DNA of 59,216 bases from an uncultured Clostridia bacterium (GCA_934278925.1 CAKQWJ010000013.1:1-59216), one strand, 5' to 3'; counted from the stretch's first letter, positions 16,346 through 24,260 are shown. Translations and numbers: made by a program. Notes: generated by a model not told the origin, from the letters alone.

Positions 16346-16900
16346 ATGGACTACAAAATGAACATCGCCGGATTGGACCGGAACCTGCCGCTTTGCAAAG
16401 TCAGCGATGACCTGTACATCGCCGCTTTTATCCTCTTCAATGATGTGGAAATTACCAGAGCCGCTGCCACCGAGCTTCTGAAGAAGGCGCCGGAGTTCGA
16501 TGTGATCATCACCGCGGAGTCGAAGGGAATTCCTCTTGCATACGAGATGGCGCGTCAGGCCGGCAACAAGCCGTACATCGTTGCCAGAAAAGGAAGCAAG
16601 CTGTACATGCAGGATGTGGTTACAATCGAAGTTCGTTCCATCACAACGGATCACGTGCAGACCCTGTGCCTGGGCCACGATGAGCGGGAGGCCATGGACG
16701 GCAAGCGCATCCTGATTGTGGACGACGTTATCAGCACCGGCGAGTCCCTGGCGACCTTGGAGCAGCTGGTGAACAGCGTGGGCGGAAACATCGTGGGTAA
16801 AATGACGGTTTTGGCCGAAGGCGATGCGGCAAAGAGAGACGACATCACCTACCTGAACGTCCTGCCGGTATTCAATGCCGACGGCACCATTAAAGAATAA
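16346..16900 (+). CDS. Phosphoribosyltransferase family protein
   Basis: A 184-aa cytoplasmic type I phosphoribosyltransferase, close to the adenine/xanthine phosphoribosyltransferase group. The PRPP-binding loop is RILIVDDVISTGES (about 122-135). ITAESKGIPLAYEMAR near 55-70 corresponds to the EARG-like region of purine enzymes. Purine salvage from a base and PRPP is the likely role, but the substrate base is not determined. GGAG lies 7 nt before the ATG, and there is a good promoter upstream. It is a single gene with two hairpins after it. Confidence 0.8.
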   Translation: MDYKMNIAGLDRNLPLCKVSDDLYIAAFILFNDVEITRAAATELLKKAPEFDVIITAESKGIPLAYEMARQAGNKPYIVARKGSKLYMQDVVTIEVRSITTDHVQTLCLGHDEREAMDGKRILIVDDVISTGESLATLEQLVNSVGGNIVGKMTVLAEGDAAKRDDITYLNVLPVFNADGTIKE

Positions 16901-16909
16901 TAAAGATGA

Positions 16910-16945
16910 AAAACCCACAGATTCAGGAGTTGAGTCTGCGGGTTT
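16910..16945 (+). terminator. Terminator of the phosphoribosyltransferase gene
   Basis: AAAACCCACAGATTC pairs with GAGTCTGCGGGTTTTC, a stem of about 13 bp ending in a T-run, directly after the stop codon. A second hairpin, AATCCCCG...CGGGGATTTTTATT, follows at 16961-16990. Confidence 0.75.
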
Positions 16946-17009
16946 TCTTCAATCTGAAAATCCCCGAAGCAACGGCTCCGGGGATTTTTATTTCTCCTAT
17001 AACAAAAGC

Positions 17010-17035
17010 TGCGGCCCCCGGCCGCAGCTTTTTCC
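17010..17035 (-). terminator. Terminator of the sortase gene
   Basis: AGCTGCGGCC and GGCCGCAGCT flank a short C-rich loop. On the minus strand a short T-run (TTTTG) follows. It lies just beyond the sortase stop codon at 17047 and may also act as backup for the rightward gene. Confidence 0.7.
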
Positions 17036-17046
17036 ATATCTCTTCT

Positions 17047-17967
17047 CTATTTCTTCCGGGCGTCAATCTGCTTCTGGGCATCCTTGCCCGCCTGCACTTC
17101 CGCCTTCGTCCACGGCACCATCTTGCACATCACGATGTACCGGGCTTCCTCATAATCGTAGGCGCAGGTGCTTAGGGTCACCAGCCGGTCGCTCTTCGTT
17201 ACGTCCACCGAGTCCTTGGTGATGGGCAGCTCCGATTGCTCCCAGGCCCGATCGATATAGGCCTGCTTCTCCGCCTCGTCATACGTCATTTTGTAGGTAT
17301 CCTCGTCCGTCGCCTTCGTGATAAAAGCAGAGAATACCACCAGATGATAGTTTCCGTGAGGCGTCGCCAGCTCCAGGGTTTTGTGCTTGTCGTAATAGCC
17401 CTCTTCCTTTGTATATCCCCGAATGCTTCGGAACATGCTGCCGTCCTTCATATGGTGGCCGTATATAATGGAATTAAAGCCCCTAAAATCCTTCTCCATC
17501 CTGTAGTCCACGAACAGGGTTCCGCCGCCGCTCCACTGCTTGTCGAAACGCGTGTGGAGATAAGTATCGTTGTCCGTCCCCTGGACCACCGGATAGTTGA
17601 TCACGGTGCCCTTCTGGTACAACCATCCCTGCACATCCGGGTTCACCTTCTTCAGCGCCTTCCAATCCACCACCCCGGTGAACTGCTTCGGATCCACCTT
17701 TGCGGTCTTCTCGCTGATATTCGTGTACGCGGATTTCGCCACCTGATAATCCCACATGGTCTTCCCGATTTTATACCCGCTCACCAAAATAATCCCAATC
17801 AGGCAAACGGTAATCACGTTCAGCGCGCCATTCCGAATCCGCACCGACAGGGGCGCGTTCCGCAGCGCTTCTTTCCGCCGCAGCTTCGCTTCCCTCTTCG
17901 CCGCCCGCTTCTCCTGACGAGTCGGACGTGTTCGGTTCGCCGTATTTTTATTTTTACCCGAGTTCAT
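17047..17967 (-). CDS. srtB: Class B sortase
   Basis: A 306-aa transpeptidase anchored by one N-terminal membrane segment (VITVCLIGIILVSGYKIG, about 52-69) after a strongly basic cytoplasmic tail. The catalytic triad is visible: His in SIIYGHHMKDG, Cys in LVTLSTCAYDYEEAR and the Arg just after it. The spacing is that of class B enzymes. Such sortases attach proteins with NPQTN-like signals to the peptidoglycan cross-bridge. No gene in this window has a clear sorting signal, so its substrates are elsewhere. It has its own promoter (17997-18024) and terminator. Confidence 0.9.
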   Translation of the reverse strand: MNSGKNKNTANRTRPTRQEKRAAKREAKLRRKEALRNAPLSVRIRNGALNVITVCLIGIILVSGYKIGKTMWDYQVAKSAYTNISEKTAKVDPKQFTGVVDWKALKKVNPDVQGWLYQKGTVINYPVVQGTDNDTYLHTRFDKQWSGGGTLFVDYRMEKDFRGFNSIIYGHHMKDGSMFRSIRGYTKEEGYYDKHKTLELATPHGNYHLVVFSAFITKATDEDTYKMTYDEAEKQAYIDRAWEQSELPITKDSVDVTKSDRLVTLSTCAYDYEEARYIVMCKMVPWTKAEVQAGKDAQKQIDARKK

Positions 17968-17996
17968 ACACCCTCCTTCATAACCGATTCCCTGTT

Positions 17997-18024
17997 ATTA
18001 TACCATGACCCCCGGGCTTTACAA
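17997..18024 (-). promoter_or_regulatory. Promoter of the sortase gene
   Basis: On the minus strand TTGTAA (18019-18024) and TATAAT (17997-18002) are 16 bases apart, about 30 bases before the sortase start. Confidence 0.6.
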
Positions 18025-18025
18025 C

Positions 18026-18054
18026 TTTACTTTGGTTCACAAATCGGTTAGTAT
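18026..18054 (+). promoter_or_regulatory. Possible promoter of the phosphohexomutase gene
   Basis: TTTACT at 18026-18031 and TAGTAT at 18049-18054 with a 17-base spacer, about 75 bases before the start codon and back to back with the sortase promoter. Confidence 0.45.
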
Positions 18055-18128
18055 AGCATTGTGATAAAAATACAGGCGTTTCGCGGGGTTGTCCGACGTC
18101 GCGGGCGAATAGAATTAGAGGTATCGAA

Positions 18129-19622
18129 ATGAAAAATATTATGGATTTGCAGAACGGCAGCGATATTCGGGGCATCGCCCTTCCCGGCGTGGAAGGGGAA
18201 GAGGTGAACCTGGACCGCTACGACGCGATTGCCATTGGAGAGGCGTTCGTCTACTGGCTGGCGCTGAAGCTGGGCAAGAGCGAGTACGACTTGAACATCT
18301 GCATCGGCACGGATTCCCGGCTTTCCGGGGAGGATCTGAAGAAGGATGTGATGCGGGGCATCTGCATGCTGGGCTCTCGCTGTACGGATGCGGGTCTGGC
18401 GTCCACGCCGGCCATGTTCATGTCCACGGTGATGCCGGTGTACGAGTTTGACGGGGCGATTATGATTACCGCCAGCCACCTGCCGTGGAACCGGAACGGG
18501 TTCAAGTTTTTCACCGCGGAAGGCGGACTGGAGAAGGCGGACATCCAGGCGATTCTGAAGCGGGCGTCCACCATTTACCCGATTGCGGAGCATTATGAAT
18601 GCGAGAAAAACGAGCTGATGGATATGTATGCGGCGCACCTGCGTTCCATCATCACCCGCAAAGTGGGCGGAAAGCTGGATGGCATGAAGATTACCGTGGA
18701 TGCAGGAAACGGCGCCGGCGGATTTTTTGCGGAGAAGGTTCTGGCACCGCTGGGGGCGGATGTTTCTTCCAGCCAGTTCCTGGAGCCGGACGGCCACTTC
18801 CCGAATCACGTGCCGAATCCGGAAAACCCGGAGGCCATGGCGTCCATCTGCGCCCGGGTGCAGGAAGCCGGTGCGGATCTTGGAATTATTTTTGACACGG
18901 ACGTGGACCGCAGTGCGGCGGTAACCGGAAGCGGTCAGCCGATCAGCCGGAACGCCATCGTGGCGCTGGCCGCAGCCCTGGAGGCGCCGAACCATCCGGG
19001 AGGCACCGTGGTCACCGACAGCATCACCTCCAACGAGCTCCACACCTTCCTGGAGCAGGAGCTGGGTCTCAAGCACCTGCGCTTCAAGCGGGGCTATCGG
19101 AACGTGATCAATAAAGCCATTCAGCTAAAAGAAGCCGGCGAGGATGCGTTCCTGGCCATCGAGACTTCCGGCCACGCCGCTTATTCCGACAACTACTACC
19201 TGGACGACGGCGCCTACCTGGCCTGCCTGATTGTGGCCGCCGCCGCCAAGCTGAAAAAAGAAGGCAAGGACATCGAAACGCTGATTGATGCGCTGGGTTC
19301 ACCGGCAGAGGCAAGGGAAATCCGGTTCAGCCTGGATCGGGAGAATTTTGTGAAAATCGGCACCGCTATTCTGGAAGGCATGCCGGATTGGGCTGCAAAA
19401 ACAGCCGGCCTTTCCCTGGAAGAACCGAATCATGAAGGCGTCCGGGTCAATTACGATCGGAACGGCCACACCGGTTGGTTCCTCCTGCGGAAGTCCCTCC
19501 ACGATCCGGTGCTCCCGCTGAACGTGGAAGCCACCCACGAAGGAGGCATCGCAGAAGTGCTTCCGCTGCTGAAAGCATACCTGGAAGGATTCGATGGAAT
19601 CGACCTGAGTCCGCTGGAATAA
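18129..19622 (+). CDS. Phosphomannomutase/phosphoglucomutase family enzyme
   Basis: A 497-aa alpha-D-phosphohexomutase. The catalytic phosphoserine loop is IMITASHLPWNRNGFKFF (about 113-130), the Mg-binding loop DTDVDRSAAV (about 257-266), the sugar-specificity loop near FLAIETSGHAAYSDN (about 339-353) and the phosphate-binding C-terminal domain NYDRNGHTGWFLLRKS. It interconverts hexose 1- and 6-phosphates. The family includes glucosamine and mannose enzymes, and the GETSGH-like loop (here ETSGHAA) fits phosphomanno/glucomutases. The length is slightly above the bacterial norm. It is a single gene with a strong terminator. Confidence 0.85.
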   Translation: MKNIMDLQNGSDIRGIALPGVEGEEVNLDRYDAIAIGEAFVYWLALKLGKSEYDLNICIGTDSRLSGEDLKKDVMRGICMLGSRCTDAGLASTPAMFMSTVMPVYEFDGAIMITASHLPWNRNGFKFFTAEGGLEKADIQAILKRASTIYPIAEHYECEKNELMDMYAAHLRSIITRKVGGKLDGMKITVDAGNGAGGFFAEKVLAPLGADVSSSQFLEPDGHFPNHVPNPENPEAMASICARVQEAGADLGIIFDTDVDRSAAVTGSGQPISRNAIVALAAALEAPNHPGGTVVTDSITSNELHTFLEQELGLKHLRFKRGYRNVINKAIQLKEAGEDAFLAIETSGHAAYSDNYYLDDGAYLACLIVAAAAKLKKEGKDIETLIDALGSPAEAREIRFSLDRENFVKIGTAILEGMPDWAAKTAGLSLEEPNHEGVRVNYDRNGHTGWFLLRKSLHDPVLPLNVEATHEGGIAEVLPLLKAYLEGFDGIDLSPLE

Positions 19623-19651
19623 ATAATCAGATAAGAGGATAAGGAGAAAAC

Positions 19652-19676
19652 GCCGGGCGGCCGCCCGGCGTTTTTG
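19652..19676 (+). terminator. Terminator of the phosphohexomutase gene
   Basis: A perfect 10-bp palindrome (CGCCGGGCGG and CCGCCCGGCG) followed by five T bases, 30 nt after the stop codon. Confidence 0.9.
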
Positions 19677-19679
19677 ATT

Positions 19680-19870
19680 GGGCCGGCCGGAAGTGAGATG
19701 AGCCCGCCGGGAAACGAGGCGGGCCCGGTGGACAGCCGGGGCGGGCCCGGTGGGTTGGGCCGGCCGGGCATACCTGCAGGCTTGGTGGGTAGGCCCTCCG
19801 GGCATACTTGCAGGTCCTTCAGTAAGCAAAGTGGGCCCGCCGGGCATGGGGAGGGGTCCGCCGGAGGCCC
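19680..19870. repeat. Short GC-rich direct repeats
   Basis: GGGCATACCTGCAGG and GGGCATACTTGCAGG occur about 45 bases apart, mixed with several GGGCCCGCCGGG-like and GGCGGGCCCGGTG words. No coding sense was found. It looks like low-complexity filler leading into hairpin array 2. Confidence 0.5.
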
Positions 19871-19882
19871 GGCGGCCGGCAC

Positions 19883-20530
19883 GGTTCGCGCTCGGCTCCC
19901 CGCTAGCCCTTTGTTTTCGGTTTTCGGACGCGAACCCTGGGCCGGGGGATTTCGGAGTTGGAGTCCCGGCGGCCGGCACGGTTCGCGCTCGGCTCCCCGC
20001 TAGCCCTTTGTTTTCGGTTTTCGGACGCGAACCTCGGGCCGAGGATTTCGGAGTTGGAGGCCCGGCGGCCGCCATGGTTCGCGCTCGTCTTCCCGCTTTC
20101 GGTTTTCGGGCGCGAACCTCGGGCCGGGGATTTCGGGGTTGGAGGCCCGGTGGCCACCACGGTTCGCGCTCGTCTCCCCGATTTCGGTTTTCGGGCGCGA
20201 ACCTCGGGCCGGGAATTTCGGGGCTGGAGGCCCGTCGTTTTTTCCCGGGCGCGGTTTGCTCCCCGCTCCCCGCTAGCCCTTTCGGCTCCGTTTCGGGGAG
20301 CAAAATCTTCACACATTTCCCGCGCCCCCTGCTGCCCCCAGCCGGCTTTTTCCGGGCGCGGTTTGCTCCCCCCTCCTCGCTATCCCTTGCAGCTCCGTTT
20401 CGGGGAGCAAAATCTTCACACATTTCCCGCACCGCCTGCTGCCCCCAGCGGCCGTTTCTGAGGCGCGGTTTGCTCCCCGCTCCTTGCTAGCCCTTGCGGC
20501 TCCGTTTCGGGGAGCAAAATCTTCACACAA
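19883..20530 (+). repeat. GC-rich hairpin array 2 (four type A, three type B)
   Basis: The type A cores lie at 19883-19936, 19980-20033, 20076-20118 and 20161-20203 (arms GGTTCGCG and CGCGAACC). The last two have lost about 11 interior bases (the CTAGCCCTTTG part) yet keep both arms. The type B cores lie at 20255-20304, 20362-20411 and 20469-20518, each exactly 50 nt, with arms TTTGCTCC and GGAGCAAA followed by ATCTTCACACA. Spacing is 85-107 nt. The interior CCCCGCTAGCCCTTTG is shared by types A and B although the arms differ. The same family occurs at 11640-12011, 32501-32550 and 54511-54562. Confidence 0.85.
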
Positions 20531-20565
20531 TTTCCGCGCCGACGCCGGGGGCCGGCGCATAAAAA

Positions 20566-20601
20566 AGCACCTTGTCGGTTTATCCGGCAAGGTGCTTTCC
20601 T
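20566..20601 (-). terminator. Terminator of the 57-aa membrane protein gene
   Basis: AAGCACCTTGTCGG pairs with CCGGCAAGGTGCTT. On the minus strand six T bases follow. It is the first hairpin downstream of the small leftward gene ending at 20697. Confidence 0.75.
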
Positions 20602-20696
20602 CTCTCCCACAGTTTGCCTGCGGGCAGCGTAGTTGCCCGCAGGTCTTCCCTGCAATTCTCCCGCAGGGCCACGCAATCTCGCGGGAGTGCTTTCAT

Positions 20697-20870
20697 TTAA
20701 TTAAATAAGTACACGCTGGAGGACAACAGCATGAAGACGATCATGATGATGCCCAGCAACAGTGCCATAACACGGCTGAACTTTGAGATTTTCCGACGAT
20801 CCGTCGCGAATCCGGTCGGGCCGGTTTTGGCCGCTTCGTTTTTCTTCTTCTTATTATTCTTGGAAGCCAC
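20697..20870 (-). CDS. 57-aa single-pass membrane protein, GTG start
   Basis: A small open frame with a GTG start at 20868-20870 and GGAG 6 nt upstream. The first 30 residues are very basic (SKNNKKKKNEAAK), then one membrane segment follows (VMALLLGIIMIVFMLLSSSVYLF, about 34-56), ending at once after it. This gives an N-in protein with a Lys-rich cytoplasmic tail. It has its own terminator and a possible -10 box (TATAAT, 20972-20977 minus). No family was recognised; small Firmicutes membrane proteins of this design are common. Codon usage and ribosome site make it a real gene. Confidence 0.72.
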   Translation of the reverse strand: MASKNNKKKKNEAAKTGPTGFATDRRKISKFSRVMALLLGIIMIVFMLLSSSVYLFN

Positions 20871-20944
20871 GGTGCACTCCTTTCTATTTCCCCTGCCGGT
20901 TTTTCTTCGCCCACCGGCGCCCGGCTCAAAGAGTTTCCATTCAG

Positions 20945-20977
20945 TACAAATAATACAAATAATACAAAAGGATTATA
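20945..20977 (-). promoter_or_regulatory. AT-rich repeat with a possible -10 box
   Basis: AATACAAAT-like 9-mers occur three times in a row (20949-20969). TATAAT on the minus strand follows at 20972-20977, about 100 nt before the GTG start of the 57-aa gene. The -35 box is not clear. Confidence 0.4.
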
Positions 20978-21007
20978 GACCATTTTGGGGAATTTTTCCA
21001 CCCCCAG

Positions 21008-21122
21008 GCCGGAGGCATCGCCCAATGCCGAAGGCAGTGCTCGGTCTCGAGCCGGAGGCCTATCACACCGGCCGGAGGCCCTGCTTATCGCAATGCCGGA
21101 GGCCTTCACCTGAGCCGGAGGT
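21008..21122. repeat. Six GCCGGAGGC-type 9-mers
   Basis: GCCGGAGGC or a one-base variant starts at 21008, 21027, 21051, 21071, 21095 and 21114, spaced 19-24 nt, between the HMA gene and the 57-aa gene. The same 9-mer is found with an exact 18-nt period inside larB (36983-37045). Confidence 0.65.
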
Positions 21123-21145
21123 CCACACCGGGCCCGCCGGCGCCC

Positions 21146-21391
21146 CTACCTGAACAGCCCCTTCTTCTGATATTCTTCGCTCTCCATATCCAGCAGGCGA
21201 TAGCCCATATCCCCCAGCTTCTTCTGAAGCTCCGGCCGCGGAATATCGCGCTCCGCAATGATGGTGCACTCCCCGGTGCGGTGGGAGGACTTCACTTTTT
21301 TTACCTTGAAATTCTTCCGAACCAGGTCGTTCACATGGCTTTCGCACATGCCGCACTGCATTCCGTCAATATGTGCCGTAATCCTACGCAT
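21146..21391 (-). CDS. Heavy-metal-associated (HMA) domain protein
   Basis: An 81-aa protein, one HMA domain similar to copper chaperones. HIDGMQCGMCESHVND carries the metal pair CGMC at about residues 12-15. The start MRRITAHIDG has AAGGAG 8 nt upstream; a further 15 codons upstream are open but lack a site. It lies directly beyond the feo operon and its hairpin, in the same direction. CxxC HMA proteins usually pass Cu(I) or similar soft metals to P-type ATPases, none of which is present here. The C-terminal 25 residues are a charged tail. Confidence 0.82.
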   Translation of the reverse strand: MRRITAHIDGMQCGMCESHVNDLVRKNFKVKKVKSSHRTGECTIIAERDIPRPELQKKLGDMGYRLLDMESEEYQKKGLFR

Positions 21392-21436
21392 CTCTCTATC
21401 TCCTTTTTTTACCGTAAAAACAAAATCATTAAGCAA

Positions 21437-21463
21437 AATTCCCCGACAAGGCTGCCGGGGAAT
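21437..21463 (-). terminator. Hairpin ending the feo operon
   Basis: ATTCCCCG and CGGGGAAT arms with an 11-base loop. On the minus strand TTTTGC follows. It lies 14 bases after the stop of the 59-aa Feo protein and before the HMA gene. Confidence 0.6.
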
Positions 21464-21476
21464 CGCGTTTTACCTG

Positions 21477-21656
21477 TTATTTCTTTGGGTGGCATCCTCC
21501 GCTGCAGCCGTGCCCTCCGTGAGAGCACATGGAGCAGGTGGAACAATCGAAGCCGCAGGATTTATGCCCTGCCTTCTTTTCTTTAATCAGATACCGGATT
21601 ACCAGGGCCGCCAGGGCCAAAATAACCAGACAGATTACAATATCAATTCCGTTCAA
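21477..21656 (-). CDS. FeoB-associated Cys-rich membrane protein, TTG start
   Basis: A 59-aa protein starting at TTG (21654-21656), with AGGAGG 7 nt upstream; the ATG inside the spacer runs straight into a stop. One membrane segment (IVICLVILALAALVIRYLI) is followed by a Cys/His tail (CGFDCSTCSMCSHGGHGCSG) with six to seven cysteines. This is the FeoB_associated family, found next to feoB in Firmicutes and thought to help membrane iron transfer. It is last in feoA-feoA-feoB-30aa-59aa. Confidence 0.85.
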   Translation of the reverse strand: MNGIDIVICLVILALAALVIRYLIKEKKAGHKSCGFDCSTCSMCSHGGHGCSGGCHPKK

Positions 21657-21677
21657 AGCATTTCCTCCTTTCCTGTC

Positions 21678-21770
21678 TTATCGGAAAAAGCCGATTACAA
21701 TCCGGATGGCGATTACCATCAGAATGCCGATTCCGGCCAGTACAATCACGTCAACGCCGTTCAATGCCAT
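21678..21770 (-). CDS. 30-aa membrane peptide, twin of the Feo Cys protein
   Basis: A tiny open frame between feoB and the 59-aa protein. It encodes MALNGVDVIVLAGIGILMVI followed by AIRIVIGFFR and a stop, matching the N-terminus of the next gene (NGIDIVICLVI) without the cysteine tail. AGGAG is only 2 nt before the ATG, but 8 nt before an in-frame TTG at 21762-21764. This is the same arrangement as in the neighbouring twin, so TTG may be the true start (28 aa). It is probably a duplicated, shortened FeoB-associated protein. Function unknown. Confidence 0.62.
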   Translation of the reverse strand: MALNGVDVIVLAGIGILMVIAIRIVIGFFR

Positions 21771-21791
21771 TTCTCCTTTTATAATTATAAC

Positions 21792-23939
21792 TTAGTTCTT
21801 CTCCAGCGCAAGCTTTGCTTTCTTGTTCGGATCCGGACGGAACAGCAGGTAGAGCACGAATGCCAGCACGGCGATTGCGAATACCGTTGCAATGCCGAAG
21901 GACACTTCGCCCAGAATCAGTCCGCCGATCTGGTACACGATCAGAGCTACGCAGTATGCACTGACGTTCTGGAAAATCACGGCATACCAGAAAAATTTCC
22001 GGTTGTTCAGTTCCTTTGCGGTGGTGGACAGAGCCGCCAAGCACGGGGAATCAAACAGGTTGAATACCATGAAGGAGAACGCTGCCAGCATGGATGGGAA
22101 GAATGCTGCGAACTGTGCCTGGTATGCTGCACTGTATCCCTCGATTTCGCCCAAGCCGGACAGAACGCCCATGGTAGATACGATACCTTCTTTTGCCACA
22201 AAACCGGACAGCGAGGACGCAACGGCCTGCCATGTTCCGAATCCCAGTGGTTTGAAGATAAAAGCAATTGCGCCGCCGATAACCGCCAGCAATGAATCTT
22301 CTGCGTCCACCAGTCCGAAGTTTCCGCCTGCAAAACCAAAGTTGCCCAGGAACCACATTACCGCACAGCAGAGGAACAGGATGGTTCCCGCTTTCTTCAG
22401 GAATGCCCATACTCTTTCCCATACGCTGAGGAGCACGCCCTTTGGAGACGGTGCGTGGTATGCCGGAAGTTCCATTACGAACGGAGCCGGGTCCCCTTCG
22501 AACATCTTTGTCTTCTTCAAAATAATGCAGTATACGATAACCAGTCCGATGCCCAGGAAGTACATTGCCGGAGCTACCCACCATGCACCGCCTGCGATGT
22601 AGCCGGCGATGGTAGCGATTACCGGCAGTTTTGCACCACACGGAATGGTGGTAGTCGTCATCATGGTCATGCGGCGATCCTTCTCATTCTCGATGGTACG
22701 GGTTGCCATGATGCCCGGCACGCCGCATCCGGAGGAGATGAGGAACGGGATGAAGCTCTTTCCGGACAGTCCGAAACGACGGAAGATTCTATCCATGATA
22801 AAAGCAACTCTCGCCATGTATCCGCAGTCTTCCAGCAATGCCAGGAAGAAGAATACGATGGCCATCTGCGGAGCGAATCCGACCGGCGCACCCAAGCCGC
22901 CAATGATACCGTCGGATACCAGGGAAATTACCCAATCCGATGCGCCCATGTGGGTCAGTCCGTTGGACGCCCATTCCTGAATTCCCGCAACGAACACGTC
23001 GTTGGTCCAGCCGGTGACGATATCACCGATGGTGGTCACGGAAACGTAATATACCAGGAACATTACCAGGGCAAAAATCGGCAGTGCCAGCACTCGGTTG
23101 GTTACGATCCGGTCGATTTTATCGGAGAGGGTCAGCTTCTCGTGTCCCTGCACTCTTTCGATTGCTTTTGGCACCACGCGATTGATGTACTCGTAACGCT
23201 GATTGATGATGATGCTCTCCGCATCGTCGTCCAATTCTTTTTCGCAGTCCTCAATGTGACCTTCGATTTCGCTGAGAACGGAAGCGCCCAGTTTGATTTC
23301 TTCCCGAACCTTCTCGTCCCGCTCGAAGAATTTAACGGCGTACCATCTCAGGTTGTTTGCGGACACCTTGTCTTCGATGGATTCCTCAATGTGCGCAATG
23401 GCATGCTCCACGCTGCCGGAGTACACGTGTGGGGTGTCGCCCATGGTTCTCTTTTTTGCCACTTTAACCGCCTGATCGATCAGCTCATCGCTGCCGTCTC
23501 CCTTGAGAGCACTGATTGGAACGATTGGGCATCCCAACTCTTTGCTCAGCTGCGGAATGTCAATGCGGTCTCCGTTCTTGTTCACGATGTCCATCATGTT
23601 CAATGCGATGATGGTCGGAATGTGCAGCTCCAAAAGCTGTGTTGTCAGGTACAGGTTCCGCTCCAGGTTGGTGGCGTCGATGATGTTGATGATGGCATCC
23701 GGTCTTTCGCTCACCAGATACTGCCGGGTTACCACTTCCTCCATGGTGTACGGGGACAGGGAATAGATTCCCGGAAGGTCCTGAATTGTAATGGTTTTGT
23801 CGGTCTTTAACTTACCGTCCTTCTTTTCTACAGTAACGCCCGGCCAGTTTCCCACATACTGGTTGCTTCCGGTCAACGCGTTGAACAGCGTCGTCTTTCC
23901 GCAGTTCGGGTTTCCTGCAAGTGCGATCTTAATTGCCAC
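21792..23939 (-). CDS. feoB: Ferrous iron transporter FeoB
   Basis: A 715-aa polytopic transporter for Fe(II). The N-terminal G domain has G1 (GNPNCGKTTLFN, 8-19), G3 (QDLPGIYSL, about 52-60) and G4 (ALNMMD). A guanine-dissociation-inhibitor-like helical part covers about 165-270. The two Gate regions follow, with the typical Cys motifs SSGCGVPGIMATR and, in the second gate, FDSPCLAALSTT. Length and order are normal for Clostridia. It stands downstream of two feoA genes, all under the promoter at 24725-24752. Confidence 0.95.
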   Translation of the reverse strand: MAIKIALAGNPNCGKTTLFNALTGSNQYVGNWPGVTVEKKDGKLKTDKTITIQDLPGIYSLSPYTMEEVVTRQYLVSERPDAIINIIDATNLERNLYLTTQLLELHIPTIIALNMMDIVNKNGDRIDIPQLSKELGCPIVPISALKGDGSDELIDQAVKVAKKRTMGDTPHVYSGSVEHAIAHIEESIEDKVSANNLRWYAVKFFERDEKVREEIKLGASVLSEIEGHIEDCEKELDDDAESIIINQRYEYINRVVPKAIERVQGHEKLTLSDKIDRIVTNRVLALPIFALVMFLVYYVSVTTIGDIVTGWTNDVFVAGIQEWASNGLTHMGASDWVISLVSDGIIGGLGAPVGFAPQMAIVFFFLALLEDCGYMARVAFIMDRIFRRFGLSGKSFIPFLISSGCGVPGIMATRTIENEKDRRMTMMTTTTIPCGAKLPVIATIAGYIAGGAWWVAPAMYFLGIGLVIVYCIILKKTKMFEGDPAPFVMELPAYHAPSPKGVLLSVWERVWAFLKKAGTILFLCCAVMWFLGNFGFAGGNFGLVDAEDSLLAVIGGAIAFIFKPLGFGTWQAVASSLSGFVAKEGIVSTMGVLSGLGEIEGYSAAYQAQFAAFFPSMLAAFSFMVFNLFDSPCLAALSTTAKELNNRKFFWYAVIFQNVSAYCVALIVYQIGGLILGEVSFGIATVFAIAVLAFVLYLLFRPDPNKKAKLALEKN

Positions 23940-23986
23940 TGAATAACTCCTTTCTTAATACCCTAAATTCGTTTATCTCCAAAATT

Positions 23987-24226
23987 TTATTTTGCTTCCT
24001 GAATGTCTTCGATTTCGATTAGTTCTGCATCGCCTTTTCGCACCGACAGCTCGTAGCCTCTTACCGTCAGCTCCATCGGATCTCCCAGTGGTGCGACTTT
24101 ACGAACGTAGACCTTTGTTCCCTTGGTCAGGCCCATGTCCATGATTCTTCTGCGGGTCTGTCCCACGCTTCCGATTTTCTTGATGGTTGCGCTTTCGCCC
24201 ACCGCCAGATTGTTCAATGTCTCCAT
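23987..24226 (-). CDS. feoA: FeoA domain protein (second)
   Basis: A 79-aa SH3-like FeoA protein with TIKKIGSVGQTRRRIMDMGLTKG-type sequence in the first half (the RRRIMDMG turn is typical) and ELSVRKGDAELIEIED at the end. FeoA proteins contact FeoB and are needed for Fe(II) uptake. It lies 47 nt upstream of feoB. GGAGG lies close to the ATG. Confidence 0.92.
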   Translation of the reverse strand: METLNNLAVGESATIKKIGSVGQTRRRIMDMGLTKGTKVYVRKVAPLGDPMELTVRGYELSVRKGDAELIEIEDIQEAK

Positions 24227-24260
24227 CTCTGCCTCCTTAAAGTTCTCTTAAAAATATGTC

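Noticed and set aside
19299..20432. 377-codon leftward frame and several rightward frames over array 2
   Set aside because: They run antisense through the phosphohexomutase end and through repeats. Their apparent internal protein repeats are the DNA hairpins.
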